Origin: Gynuella sp.
GTDB lineage: Bacteria; Pseudomonadota; Gammaproteobacteria; Pseudomonadales; Natronospirillaceae
DNA length: 64,000 bases
Assembly: GCA_028282465.1 (NCBI GenBank)
Contig: JANQHX010000052.1
Span: forward strand, 83,094-147,093
Direction of reading: 5' to 3'
Under the pieces are notes generated by a model. It ran no database searches. It saw only the letters and a program-made list of their open reading frames with translations, and was not told where the DNA came from. A program made the position numbers and the translations under genes. Shown here piece after piece: positions 1 to 8,288 of this stretch (position 1 is its first letter; each line of letters begins with the position of its first letter).

Positions 1-100
1 CATTCTTAGACTTATTAGGAGAAAAGAGTATAAAAATGAGCATAACTATTTCACAATTGGCAGTTTTGAACTATTTGCTAACATAACTGAAAGCTAGTCA

Positions 101-1315
101 ATGATGAACAACAGATCAAAACTGAGAGTTCTACTGGCTCTGGATTATTACGACTATCGCCTGCACAAAGGAGTGAGCCTTGTGGCAGCCGAAAAAGGCT
201 GGAGTTTGGTATGCACTCAAAATATGGCTGGCGCCCCAGCAGTACCAAACAGCTGGAATGGCGATGGCATCATCTCTTTAGTTGCCACTGAATCATCTAG
301 AAACAAATTAGCCGAATACTCAATCCCTAGAATTGAACTGGGTTTGGAACCGAATTGCTTTCCATTGCATCGAGTGATTCCTGATAACTTAAAGATTGGT
401 GTCCTTGCAGCGGAATACTTTTTCCAACGAGGTATTCGCTCCTTTGTTATTGAAGGAGGAACCGATGGTTTTGCCATGTTAGAACAGCGCAAAAAGTCCT
501 TCATTGATCGATTAGAACAGTTCAAGTCTGACGGCCACAAAATTTCTATTCACCATTTGCCTAGCCCTGCTGACAAACCCAAAAACTCTTTTGCCGAAAT
601 CGAAGTCGTTAACCAAGTCGATTTAGCGAACTTAAAAAAACTAAGTAGGCCAGCCGCCTATTTTGGCTATGATGACGAAATGGCCATGAATTTTCTGGAA
701 CGAATCAGGCACTTTGGACTTAAAGTTCCAGAAGACTTTTTAGTCTTAGGAGTCGATAACAATGACTTATTGTGTGAAGGATTAGATATTAGTCTTTCTA
801 GCATTAACACCGATCAAGTTGGCTTGGGAGAAACAGCTGCAAGAAAACTGACTGAATTAATTAACAGCAACGCGATTGAGATTGAAACAGACCAGTTTTT
901 TTTATATCAACCAAAGAAAGTCATTACTCGTCAAAGCACCGACATTTACGCATCCAGTCATCCAGTGATCAATCAAGCTTTAAGAATGGTTTTTCAGCAA
1001 CTGGAAGACAATCATCAACATACTGATAACCATCCCATACCTAATGCTGGGAAAATTGCAGCAGAATTAGGCTTAACCCAACAGGGCCTTCAAAATATTT
1101 TCCGCGAACACTTTCATTGTTCACCTGCCATAGCGATCAGGCAGCTAAGGTTGAACCAAGCTAAACATTTATTAATCGATAGCACTTTGAAGTTAAAACA
1201 GATTGCTTTTGAGACTGGGTTTAATTCAGCAGAATCTCTGTCCCGTGCGTTTAAGCAAGCGTTTGATGTCACGCCGGGACAAATTAGAAGGGAGTATGAA
1301 CAACAAAAGAAGTGA
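101..1315 (+). CDS. XylR-type transcriptional regulator (sugar-binding domain + AraC helix-turn-helix)
   Basis: A 404-residue protein. Residues about 8-270 look like a LacI/periplasmic-binding-protein ligand domain (start RVLLALDYYDYRLHKGV; LVLGVDNNDLLCEG near 220). Residues about 300-400 are an AraC-type DNA-binding domain with two helix-turn-helix units (AAELGLTQQGLQNIF; IAFETGFNSAESLSRAFK). This order and length match the XylR family, which activates sugar-use genes when a pentose or similar ligand binds. Two adjacent ATG codons exist (101, 104) with only a weak ribosome site. No sugar gene lies immediately to the right, so its target is probably left of the window. The polysaccharidase gene at 14.9 kb is another candidate, but that is a guess. 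Confidence 0.85.
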   Translation: MMNNRSKLRVLLALDYYDYRLHKGVSLVAAEKGWSLVCTQNMAGAPAVPNSWNGDGIISLVATESSRNKLAEYSIPRIELGLEPNCFPLHRVIPDNLKIGVLAAEYFFQRGIRSFVIEGGTDGFAMLEQRKKSFIDRLEQFKSDGHKISIHHLPSPADKPKNSFAEIEVVNQVDLANLKKLSRPAAYFGYDDEMAMNFLERIRHFGLKVPEDFLVLGVDNNDLLCEGLDISLSSINTDQVGLGETAARKLTELINSNAIEIETDQFFLYQPKKVITRQSTDIYASSHPVINQALRMVFQQLEDNHQHTDNHPIPNAGKIAAELGLTQQGLQNIFREHFHCSPAIAIRQLRLNQAKHLLIDSTLKLKQIAFETGFNSAESLSRAFKQAFDVTPGQIRREYEQQKK

Positions 1316-1336
1316 AGCGAAAGCTTTCTCAGAAAC

Positions 1337-1591
1337 CTAAATGCCACAACCACTACTAGGGCATCCGCCACCAGACATACAAGGAGGAGCATCCGGGTTT
1401 TTCAGTGCACTGCTTTTCACTAAACCACCTCCAGAAATTAACCGGGTGACCTGAGTGTCAGGTTTAATTTCACCCTGACTTATACCCAGTTTTTCACAGA
1501 GTTCAGCCCAATTAGTGAGTTTTTCAGAGATTGAATGTTTAACTTCATAAACCTGTTGGTCTGCTTCACATCGGTAGTCGTAGGTTGGCAT
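1337..1591 (-). CDS. FmdB-like zinc-ribbon family small protein
   Basis: An 84-residue protein beginning MPTYDYRCEA, the typical opening of the FmdB/putative regulatory zinc-ribbon family. A good ribosome site (AAGGTGAT) precedes the ATG. The classical CxxC pair near the start is reduced to a single Cys (C8; the next positions are ADQQ). The remaining cysteines are C34 and a C-terminal cluster (PPCMSGGGCPSSGC), so the metal site is altered compared with standard FmdB proteins. I recall similar variants in other gammaproteobacteria. Cellular role unknown. It converges with the XylR-type gene, 21 bp apart. Confidence 0.75.
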   Translation of the reverse strand: MPTYDYRCEADQQVYEVKHSISEKLTNWAELCEKLGISQGEIKPDTQVTRLISGGGLVKSSALKNPDAPPCMSGGGCPSSGCGI

Positions 1592-1632
1592 AGATCACCT
1601 TATTATTTGTTCAGATTGAAACGACATTGCTA

Positions 1633-1740
1633 TTAGAACTGATAGCCAATTTTAAAGTCGGCAATAGTATTGGAACTTTCTGTATCCATATCACATGCAC
1701 TGTAACTTGAAGAGAGCTTTTTCCTATTCCAGGTTTTAAG
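1633..1740 (-). pseudogene. Remnant C-terminus of an outer-membrane beta-barrel protein
   Basis: On the minus strand, an open frame of 35 codons follows an in-frame stop and has no plausible start. It encodes a tail ending ADFKIGYQF then stop. Alternating hydrophobic residues and a terminal Phe are the hallmark of the last strand of a bacterial outer-membrane barrel (the BAM recognition signal). Nothing upstream in this frame is open: it meets stop codons and then the small secreted protein gene at 1774-2085. I infer a decayed 3' fragment of a porin-like or OmpA/OmpW-like gene. The call rests only on this C-terminal pattern. Confidence 0.4.
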
Positions 1741-1773
1741 TTAATATCATTTCTATTTGCTATGTATTGATCG

Positions 1774-2085
1774 CTAACGAACACGGACACCGTCAATTAA
1801 TGGTGCATTATTAGCATCACAGCTATAAGCCAATTGTACTGTTTTACCTGAAAAATAGGCCGCATAAAGTAAAGAGACATGATAGTCCTTTAACGGATCT
1901 GCTATAAATCGAACTTTATCTGAATGCGGACACTTATGTTGTTCTCCATTCTCAAAATAGACATCAATATGACCATCCCATGATTTGACCTCTGACATCT
2001 TAAAATACCCAGAGGTATTGTAGTCATAACTAATAGAATAGCTTGACATAGCAAGTAATATTATAAGGACAGATTTTTTGAACAT
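1774..2085 (-). CDS. Small secreted protein of unknown function (tandem paralogue 1)
   Basis: A 103-residue protein. Residues 1-19 form a signal peptide (MFKKSVLIILLAMSSYSIS), so it should be exported to the periplasm or beyond. The mature part is about 84 residues with two Cys, in KCPHSDKVRF and AYSCDAN, which could form a disulfide. Its C-terminal half (VSLLYAAYFSGKTVQLAYSC) aligns with the neighbour at 2104-2439 (LSVLLYAHASSKTVDVEFYD). The two are probably diverged duplicates in one transcript, 18 bp apart. The pattern of Cys, then LLxAxxSxKTV, then Cys is similar to small secreted proteins loosely compared with the subtilase-cytotoxin B subunit. That comparison is from memory and weak. 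Confidence 0.6.
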   Translation of the reverse strand: MFKKSVLIILLAMSSYSISYDYNTSGYFKMSEVKSWDGHIDVYFENGEQHKCPHSDKVRFIADPLKDYHVSLLYAAYFSGKTVQLAYSCDANNAPLIDGVRVR

Positions 2086-2103
2086 GAGTGCTTCCTTTAC
2101 TAA

Positions 2104-2439
2104 TTAATTGACCGCAATCTTCCTAATCACTCGATGGTTTTGAGTGCATTGATTATCATAAAACTCAACATCTACGGTTTTGCTACTTGCATGCGCGTAA
2201 AGGAGTACAGATAAAACATGGTTCACATCACTAAAATCTGGATCAACAAAAAAAGTGTGAGGTAATCCTGCGCCACATTCTGCTGGATCACTGGTTTCGC
2301 TGGCAGAAATGTTGAAAAAAATTCCTTTGTGGGAATAGCCTGCAAAAACCTTTGTTACTGTTGTTCCTGAAACAGTGATAGTCTCTGCTGACACTCCTAT
2401 ACTGGTAGAAAGCAAGAGTAAATAAATAAACTTCTTCAT
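2104..2439 (-). CDS. Small secreted protein of unknown function (tandem paralogue 2)
   Basis: A 111-residue protein with a clear signal peptide (MKKFIYLLLLSTSIGVSA, cleavage after residue 18). The mature region carries a Cys in ECGAGLPHTFF and another in DNQCTQNHR. It ends IRKIAVN, parallel to the IDGVRVR tail of the downstream gene at 1774-2085. Spacing of the LLYA and KTV elements is the same in both, which supports duplication. Upstream (2440-2548) there are two small hairpins (CGCTG/CAGCG at 2463-2476; AGGGC/GCCCT at 2504-2521) without T-runs. Function unknown. Confidence 0.6.
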   Translation of the reverse strand: MKKFIYLLLLSTSIGVSAETITVSGTTVTKVFAGYSHKGIFFNISASETSDPAECGAGLPHTFFVDPDFSDVNHVLSVLLYAHASSKTVDVEFYDNQCTQNHRVIRKIAVN

Positions 2440-2548
2440 AGATCCTCAATTTTAAATTCTAACGCTGCTTTCAGCGAAAACTTGTTAAATATCTGCGTTC
2501 ATAAGGGCCGCTGAGCGCCCTACATTTACGAGCAGTAAAAGCCACAAA

Positions 2549-3262
2549 CTACCCACCCAAATAAGCCTTACGCACATCTTCGTTGACTAAAAGATTGTCG
2601 CCACTGTCATGCATCACTATTTTGCCATTTTCTAACACATATCCACGGTCTGCGAGCTTAAGTGCTTGGTTAGCATTTTGCTCCACTAAGAATATTGTCA
2701 TGCCTTGGGCGCGAAGTTGTTCAATAACCTCAAAGATTTGCTGAATCACAATTGGCGCCAAACCTAGTGATGGCTCATCAAGTAGCAACAGATTAGGCTT
2801 ACTCATTAGGGCACGAGCAATTGCCACCATTTGTTGCTCGCCACCGCTCATAGTGCCGCCACGTTGATCAAAGCGTTCTTCAAGTCGAGGGAATAAACGG
2901 AACACGTATTTTAATGCTTCGTCATAATCTTCTTTGCTGGTGAAGAAGCCACCCATGTTTAGGTTTTCTTCAACAGTCATGCGAGAAAAGATTCGGCGAC
3001 CCTCAGGCACAATGGCAATGCCATTACGCATGATTTCAGAGGTTGGCTTACCTGTAATTTCTTCACCATCGTAAAACACTTTACCCTTTTGAGGTTGAGG
3101 GTCTCCGCAGAGACTCATGAGTAAAGTTGTTTTACCAGCGCCATTGGCACCGATAAGGGTGACAATTTCACCCTCATTGACTTCAAGACTGACATCTTCA
3201 AGCGCCTGAACTTTGCCATAGGCAGTACTGACATTTTCAAATTTAAGTACGGTTTGAGTCAT
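2549..3262 (-). CDS. livF: Branched-chain amino acid ABC transporter ATP-binding protein LivF
   Basis: A 237-residue ATPase, one of two that power the high-affinity leucine/isoleucine/valine importer at the inner membrane. Visible motifs are Walker A GANGAGKT (near 37), signature SGGEQQM (near 140) and Walker B LLLLDEPSLGLAP. Length and sequence match LivF. It is the last gene of livJHMGF. Its start overlaps the stop of livG by one base, which indicates translational coupling. Only the AGGGC/GCCCT hairpin follows, without a T-run, so the operon end is not sharply marked. Confidence 0.93.
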   Translation of the reverse strand: MTQTVLKFENVSTAYGKVQALEDVSLEVNEGEIVTLIGANGAGKTTLLMSLCGDPQPQKGKVFYDGEEITGKPTSEIMRNGIAIVPEGRRIFSRMTVEENLNMGGFFTSKEDYDEALKYVFRLFPRLEERFDQRGGTMSGGEQQMVAIARALMSKPNLLLLDEPSLGLAPIVIQQIFEVIEQLRAQGMTIFLVEQNANQALKLADRGYVLENGKIVMHDSGDNLLVNEDVRKAYLGG

Positions 3263-4026
3263 CAGTCTTCCCCCAAGTAAGCTTTAATTACATCGGGATT
3301 ATTTTGAATTTCTTCAGGCGTGCCTTGGGCCAAGGGCGCCCCTTGATTCACTACATAAATTCTGTCTGAAATATCCATCACCAATTTCATGTCATGTTCA
3401 ATTAATAGAACGGCTAGATTAAATTCGTCACGCAGATGAGAAATAAGCCCGTCTAGATCAGAAGTTTCTTTCGGATTTAACCCTGCTGCAGGTTCATCCA
3501 ACATGATTAAGCCGGGCTCGGTCACCATACACCGAGCGATTTCTAAACGACGTTGCTGACCATAGGCCAGGTTGCCAGCTAACCAGTTCGCTTTGTCCAG
3601 TAAGTCTACCTGTTTAAGCCAATACTCAGCCCTGTCCATCGCTTCGCTTTCAGCTTTGCGATAGCCCTTGGTTTTTAATAATCCGGCTAGCAGGCTGGTA
3701 TTGAGATGACGGTTCTGGGCAACCAACAGGTTTTCGATGACCGTCATTTCTTTGAATAAGCGCACATGTTGAAAAGTACGAACCACGCCTTTACGAGAAA
3801 TAATGTGACCTGGCAAACCATGGATGGGTTCGCCTTTATATAGAATGATTCCGTCAGTCGGTTGGTAGAAACCGGTCAAGCAATTGAAGACTGTGGTTTT
3901 ACCCGCTCCGTTAGGGCCAATTACCGAAACAATTTCTTTATCGTCGACGTGCAGTGAAACATTGTTCACTGCTAATAGACCACCGAACTGCATTTTTAAG
4001 TCTGTTGCTTCCAGAAGATGACTCAT
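3262..4026 (-). CDS. livG: Branched-chain amino acid ABC transporter ATP-binding protein LivG
   Basis: A 254-residue ATPase, partner of LivF. Motifs are Walker A GPNGAGKT, signature [10 protein letters not shown] and Walker [14 protein letters not shown], with a long insertion between Walker A and the signature (about residues 90-145) that is typical of LivG. It overlaps livM by 4 bases and livF by 1 base. Role: hydrolyses ATP to drive uptake of branched-chain amino acids through LivH/LivM. Confidence 0.93.
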   Translation of the reverse strand: MSHLLEATDLKMQFGGLLAVNNVSLHVDDKEIVSVIGPNGAGKTTVFNCLTGFYQPTDGIILYKGEPIHGLPGHIISRKGVVRTFQHVRLFKEMTVIENLLVAQNRHLNTSLLAGLLKTKGYRKAESEAMDRAEYWLKQVDLLDKANWLAGNLAYGQQRRLEIARCMVTEPGLIMLDEPAAGLNPKETSDLDGLISHLRDEFNLAVLLIEHDMKLVMDISDRIYVVNQGAPLAQGTPEEIQNNPDVIKAYLGED

Positions 4027-5312
4027 TGGGCAGTCTCCTTCTGTATTTTATCTGAATTCAATTGAATATGTGGTCGTGTCATTGGCATAAAACCTTGAGG
4101 TCGCCAAATCATCATTAGTACCATCAAACCGCCAAACATAAGCATTCTGAATTGACTGAACTCTCGAGCCACTTCGGGCAAAACGGTCAACACGATAGCC
4201 GCTAAAATAACGCCCACTTGAGAACCCATACCGCCTAAAACCACGATGGCTAAAATGATTGCGGATTCAATAAACACAAAACTTTCTGGGGAGATCGTGC
4301 CTTGATAGGCCGCAAAAAAACTACCTGCGAAACCGGCAGTGGTAGCGCCAATGGTAAAAGCAGAGAGTTTGATCATGGTTCTACTCATGCCCAAAGAGCG
4401 GCAGGCTATTTCGTCTTCGCGCAATGCTTCCCATGCTCTGCCAATAGGCATGCGCTGAAGGCGATTAATCACGTATATACACAGCAACACTAGGATCAGC
4501 GCTAACAGATAAATAAAGATCATTCGATAAATAGGATCGTATTCAATTCCAAAGAAACCATGGAATGTATCCCATCCGCCGTCTCTCAGTTTTCGGTTAA
4601 ACTCCAGTCCAAACAGTGTCGGACGATCAATGCCAGTTATGCCATTGGGGCCACCGGTTATGCTGGTGAGATTATTTAAAAGTATTCGAATAATTTCACC
4701 AAAGCCCAAGGTCACAATGGCTAAGTAATCGCCCCTTAAACGAAGCACAGGAAAACCCAATAAGAAACCAGCCAACGCTGCCATGCCACCGGCAATGGGT
4801 AACGCCATCCAAAAACTGAAACCAAAATAGTAATTCAACAAGCCATAGGTATAGGCGCCCACGGCATAAAAGCCAACATAACCCAAATCTAATAGGCCGG
4901 CTAAACCCACTACAACATTAAGGCCCAAGCCAAGCATGATATAAATTAAAACCTTAATTGAAATGTCTAACCCAGAACGACTTTCATAAAGGAATGGCCA
5001 CAGAAATAAAGCAAGAATTAAAAAGATGGTGAGCAGTCGCATCACTTTTGGCTGAACTAAATAGCTTTTTAAATTTAGTGAAGGCACTGCTTCTTTAAAG
5101 GTTGTAACACCTGCATCTATGGGTTTGCGAAAGAGTTGAATGAAGAAGATGGCAACCGCTGCGATGATTATCATCATCCAGTCAGCTGCGGGTGCCGCTT
5201 GAATTTTTAGCATCAAGCTTTCGTTTAGTAGGTCTATTCCCAAAATAGGTAAAGCCAATAAAACGAACACAACAGCCGGAATTAAGGCTGCAACAAATGG
5301 ATTACGCATCAT
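4023..5312 (-). CDS. livM: Branched-chain amino acid ABC transporter permease LivM
   Basis: A 429-residue inner-membrane permease. Residues 1-90 hold an extra hydrophobic N-terminal region (two membrane segments) seen in gammaproteobacterial LivM proteins. The rest is the usual permease core, with [21 protein letters not shown] near 135 and the cytoplasmic coupling region [19 protein letters not shown] near 290. It overlaps both neighbours by 4 bases (livH at 5309-5312, livG at 4023-4026). Forms the channel with LivH. Confidence 0.93.
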   Translation of the reverse strand: MMRNPFVAALIPAVVFVLLALPILGIDLLNESLMLKIQAAPAADWMMIIIAAVAIFFIQLFRKPIDAGVTTFKEAVPSLNLKSYLVQPKVMRLLTIFLILALFLWPFLYESRSGLDISIKVLIYIMLGLGLNVVVGLAGLLDLGYVGFYAVGAYTYGLLNYYFGFSFWMALPIAGGMAALAGFLLGFPVLRLRGDYLAIVTLGFGEIIRILLNNLTSITGGPNGITGIDRPTLFGLEFNRKLRDGGWDTFHGFFGIEYDPIYRMIFIYLLALILVLLCIYVINRLQRMPIGRAWEALREDEIACRSLGMSRTMIKLSAFTIGATTAGFAGSFFAAYQGTISPESFVFIESAIILAIVVLGGMGSQVGVILAAIVLTVLPEVAREFSQFRMLMFGGLMVLMMIWRPQGFMPMTRPHIQLNSDKIQKETAQ

Positions 5313-6235
5313 ACTTTTTCCACCTCTGGCTTACCTAATATGCCGTAAGGTCGAAACAGCAACACTAAAATTAATAATCCAAAAGAAACAACGTCTTTGT
5401 ATTCCGCCGAAAGATAACCAGCAGTCATGGCCTCGGCGATGCCTAATAGCATGCCGCCAAGCATTGCCCCAGGAATACTGCCAATGCCTCCAAGTACCGC
5501 AGCAGTAAATGCTTTTAAGCCTAATATAAATCCAACATAGGGATTGATTACCCCATAAAATGTGCCCAGCAATACACCTGCAACTGCGGCCATGGCAGCA
5601 CCAATTGCAAAGGTTAGTGCGATAATAAAATTGGTATTGATGCCTAACAGGTTTGTCATGCCCAAATCTTCTGAGCAAGCCCGACAAGCTCGACCCATTT
5701 TTGTTCGTGTCACGAATAACGTGAGGGCAATCATGGCGGCAATGGTAATAACCCAAATAACCACCCGCATGTAAGTCAGTGTGGCTTCAAAGCCGTCCGG
5801 GTTTCCAAAAGTCCACCCTCCTTCAACCAAAGGCGGCATGGCAATGTCTCTTGATGATTGCCCAACTCGCACATAGTTTTGCAGAAAGATCGACATACCT
5901 ATGGCAGAGATCAAAGCGATTAGTCGATTTTGTCCACGGACAGGTCGATAAGCGACTCTCTCTATGGAGAATCCATAAACCGATGTGAGGGTGATGGCCA
6001 CAATCATGGCGCCAGTGATAAGTAAAAACGCGCTATCTACTCCCATCATCATTAGAGCAGCAATGACAATAAAGCCAATGTAACTACTGATCATGTATAC
6101 CTCGCCGTGGGCGAAGTTGATCATGCCAATGATGCCGTAAACCATTGTGTAACCAATGGCGATAAGAGCGTAAGCGCTACCAAGTGTGAAGCCGTTAAAC
6201 AGCTGCTGAATAAATAAATAAAACTGATCAGCCAT
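5309..6235 (-). CDS. livH: Branched-chain amino acid ABC transporter permease LivH
   Basis: A 308-residue inner-membrane permease with about eight membrane segments. Conserved features are [20 protein letters not shown] near residue 25 and the coupling segment [16 protein letters not shown]. It is the first gene after the hairpin that separates it from livJ. It overlaps livM by 4 bases. Confidence 0.93.
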   Translation of the reverse strand: MADQFYLFIQQLFNGFTLGSAYALIAIGYTMVYGIIGMINFAHGEVYMISSYIGFIVIAALMMMGVDSAFLLITGAMIVAITLTSVYGFSIERVAYRPVRGQNRLIALISAIGMSIFLQNYVRVGQSSRDIAMPPLVEGGWTFGNPDGFEATLTYMRVVIWVITIAAMIALTLFVTRTKMGRACRACSEDLGMTNLLGINTNFIIALTFAIGAAMAAVAGVLLGTFYGVINPYVGFILGLKAFTAAVLGGIGSIPGAMLGGMLLGIAEAMTAGYLSAEYKDVVSFGLLILVLLFRPYGILGKPEVEKV

Positions 6236-6349
6236 GAAGAGTAACCGGGTTAGTGAGACCGAATTTTCAATAAATGAGTCTCTGGGTTTGTTTATTTTTC
6301 AATCTAATGCCATTGAGGCAACTAAATTGATCATCACTTAAATGTGCAA

Positions 6350-6379
6350 AAGGTGCGCTGACGGAAGTCAGCGCGCCTT
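6350..6379 (-). terminator. Attenuator-like hairpin between livJ and livH
   Basis: The arms AAGGTGCGCTGAC (6350-6362) and GTCAGCGCGCCTT (6367-6379) pair with one mismatch around a GGAA loop. Read on the minus strand, the stem is followed by only four T then GC, so it is a partial terminator or an mRNA-stabilising 3' hairpin. Such structures usually raise the binding protein level relative to the permease genes. Confidence 0.55.
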
Positions 6380-6400
6380 CTTTAACTTTTTCTATTTGAG

Positions 6401-7534
6401 TTAGAAGGTTTTCAGTTCGGCAGTACCGTCTTTCTTCCAAAGATAAGCAGCAAAAGTATTTTCACCACCAACAATGTCACCTTTGCCGTCCCACTGAATG
6501 TTACCTACCGCAGTAGAAAATACTTGTTTACGCAGAGCATCTTTTACCGCCGCAGTATCGGCAGTTCCAGCAGCTGTGATGGCTTCGGATAACGCCATAA
6601 CAGCGGCATAAGAAGGCAGTACGAAAGTATCTGAGGCATTCACACCCAAGGCTTCAAACTCAGCAACCAACGCCGCATTGCTTGCTTCACCATCATAAGA
6701 TTTTGGCTGAGTAGCAATTAAACCATCAGCAGCTTCGCCAGCTGCTTCCACGATTTTGTTGTTTGACACACCGTCACCACCAACAAACTGGCCAGTCCAA
6801 CCACCGTCGCGGCCCTGGCGCATAATTTTTGCTAATTCTGGGTCGTAACCACCGAAGAACATGAGATCGATGCTTTCTGCTTTCAACTTAGCAATTAAAG
6901 GAGAGTAATCCGCTTCGCCCGCAGTAATCGCTTCATACATCACCACGTTGACACCCATAGATTTTAGATTTTCATTTACTTGAGATGCTAAACCCTCGCC
7001 GTAGGCAGATTTGTCATGCACTACCGCCACATTGGTGGGTGCGAGGCTCTTAACCACACCTGCTGCGAAAGGACCTTGTTGATCATCACGACCCACTGTG
7101 CGGAACACATATTCGTAACCACGTTCAGTGATTTCAGGGTTAGTGGAGGCAGGCGTAATCATGACCACACCGGCGTCTTCATAAACGTCTGAAGCAGGAA
7201 GCGTAGAGGAAGAGCATAGGTGACCAATAACAAAAGAGATTTCAGCAGACACCACTTGGTTTGCAACGGTTGTCGCTTGTTTTGGCTCACACACATCATC
7301 CAACTCAACTAACTCGACAGGTCGCTCAAGCAAACCGCCGGCGGCGTTGAGGTCTGCAACGGCTTTCTTAGCACCGCTGATCTGCATTTCACCAAATTGA
7401 GCCAGTGGGCCAGAAAATGGACCAGCAACTGCAATCTTGATGGCTTCTTTGGGTTCATCGGCTTTTTCAGAACATGCTGCAACTGCCAATGCGATGGCAG
7501 CCACACCCAGGGCTTTCATGGTGTGCTTAATCAT
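6401..7534 (-). CDS. livJ: Branched-chain amino acid ABC transporter substrate-binding protein (lipoprotein form)
   Basis: A 377-residue Leu/Ile/Val-binding protein (type I periplasmic-binding fold), with VAGPFSGPLAQFGEMQISGAK near 35 and VVAVVHDKSAYGEG-like inter-domain segments. It is the first gene of livJHMGF. The N-terminus ends in a lipobox (LAVAAC, Cys21, then Ser), so the protein is predicted to be lipid-anchored. The classical E. coli LivJ/LivK are soluble. The exact ligand within the family (branched-chain or other hydrophobic amino acids, urea, amides) cannot be fixed from sequence; the complete adjacent liv set favours branched-chain amino acids. Confidence 0.88.
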   Translation of the reverse strand: MIKHTMKALGVAAIALAVAACSEKADEPKEAIKIAVAGPFSGPLAQFGEMQISGAKKAVADLNAAGGLLERPVELVELDDVCEPKQATTVANQVVSAEISFVIGHLCSSSTLPASDVYEDAGVVMITPASTNPEITERGYEYVFRTVGRDDQQGPFAAGVVKSLAPTNVAVVHDKSAYGEGLASQVNENLKSMGVNVVMYEAITAGEADYSPLIAKLKAESIDLMFFGGYDPELAKIMRQGRDGGWTGQFVGGDGVSNNKIVEAAGEAADGLIATQPKSYDGEASNAALVAEFEALGVNASDTFVLPSYAAVMALSEAITAAGTADTAAVKDALRKQVFSTAVGNIQWDGKGDIVGGENTFAAYLWKKDGTAELKTF

Positions 7535-7821
7535 TTATATCTCTCGCTATTGTTAGGGATTCCTTTTGAGATGCTGGTTCCGGACGAAGGAATTCTTGCC
7601 ACATCCCGTAGACAGCAAAGTATGGTTCAGTATTTTGTTAAAGAAAACAAGTGTAAGAGCCAAACAGGTCGCTCACTTAGGAAATCACATTGATGTAAAT
7701 CGGACGAATAAACAAAAACAGCATCGAGAAAACTAATTTAAATGATACGAATAATATCAAATAGTTTAATAAAATGGTTGAAAGGAGAAAATTGTGACGG
7801 GGATCTTTCAGTTAATGGAGC

Positions 7822-8223
7822 TTATTCTGTTGGCATTTCTTTCTGCTCTTTCAGGTAAAGAAATACGTCTCGTATATCAAATACTAGGGAAACTATTTGC
7901 GAGATTAACGTTAGCTGTAACCAAAATTTTAAATTACCTGAGGGAATTGAAGTGATTTGCCAAGCTAACCATGGCACCAGAGCCAACCAAAGAATGTGCC
8001 CTAGCCCCAGGATACGGCCATAACCATACTTGCCACAGAGCCACATCATAAACATGCCCTGAACCAGAAAGATCACTAACACTGATAAAGCGATAGAGTC
8101 CGGTAAAAACGCTATGGCATAGAGGTTGATAAACATTAACCATAACACCCAGATGCCAACCCACTTCGGGCCTTTCAAAAGCCCGCTGAAAAAGCCGATG
8201 GTGCCATCAACCATTACTTTCAT
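7822..8223 (-). CDS. Small multi-spanning membrane protein, function unknown
   Basis: A 133-residue protein with about four hydrophobic segments (WVGIWVLWLMFINLYAIAF near 22; LSVLVIFLVQGMFMMWLCG near 46; ILWLALVPWLAW near 77; LQLTLISQIVSLVFDI near 101) and a charged C-terminus. I do not recognise a named family. Composition suggests a real inner-membrane protein. It lies 65 bp downstream of the peptidase-hydrolase fusion gene on the same strand and may be co-transcribed with it. An alternative start exists three codons inside (Met4). Confidence 0.65.
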   Translation of the reverse strand: MKVMVDGTIGFFSGLLKGPKWVGIWVLWLMFINLYAIAFLPDSIALSVLVIFLVQGMFMMWLCGKYGYGRILGLGHILWLALVPWLAWQITSIPSGNLKFWLQLTLISQIVSLVFDIRDVFLYLKEQKEMPTE

Positions 8224-8288
8224 GTTGTTTCTCTATTCACTCTTTGATGTTAAGACTCTGTTTTATATATGAGGTTTCATTGCACAGT

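Noticed and set aside
1611..1796. 61-codon minus-strand frame
   Set aside because: It overlaps the end of the small secreted protein and is in a different frame from the barrel remnant; no recognisable features.
2463..2521. Two small hairpins taken as a liv operon terminator
   Set aside because: The stems are only 5 bp and neither is followed by a T-run on the minus strand.
5331..5756. 141-codon frame inside livH
   Set aside because: Shadow of livH in another frame; composition rich in His, Trp, Cys and Arg, typical of frame-shifted membrane genes.
7794..7955. 53-codon plus-strand frame with a good AAGGAG site and hydrophobic start
   Set aside because: It lies mostly antisense to the membrane-protein gene at 7822-8223, and a chance Shine-Dalgarno in AT-rich DNA is likely. 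It would merit attention only if conserved.
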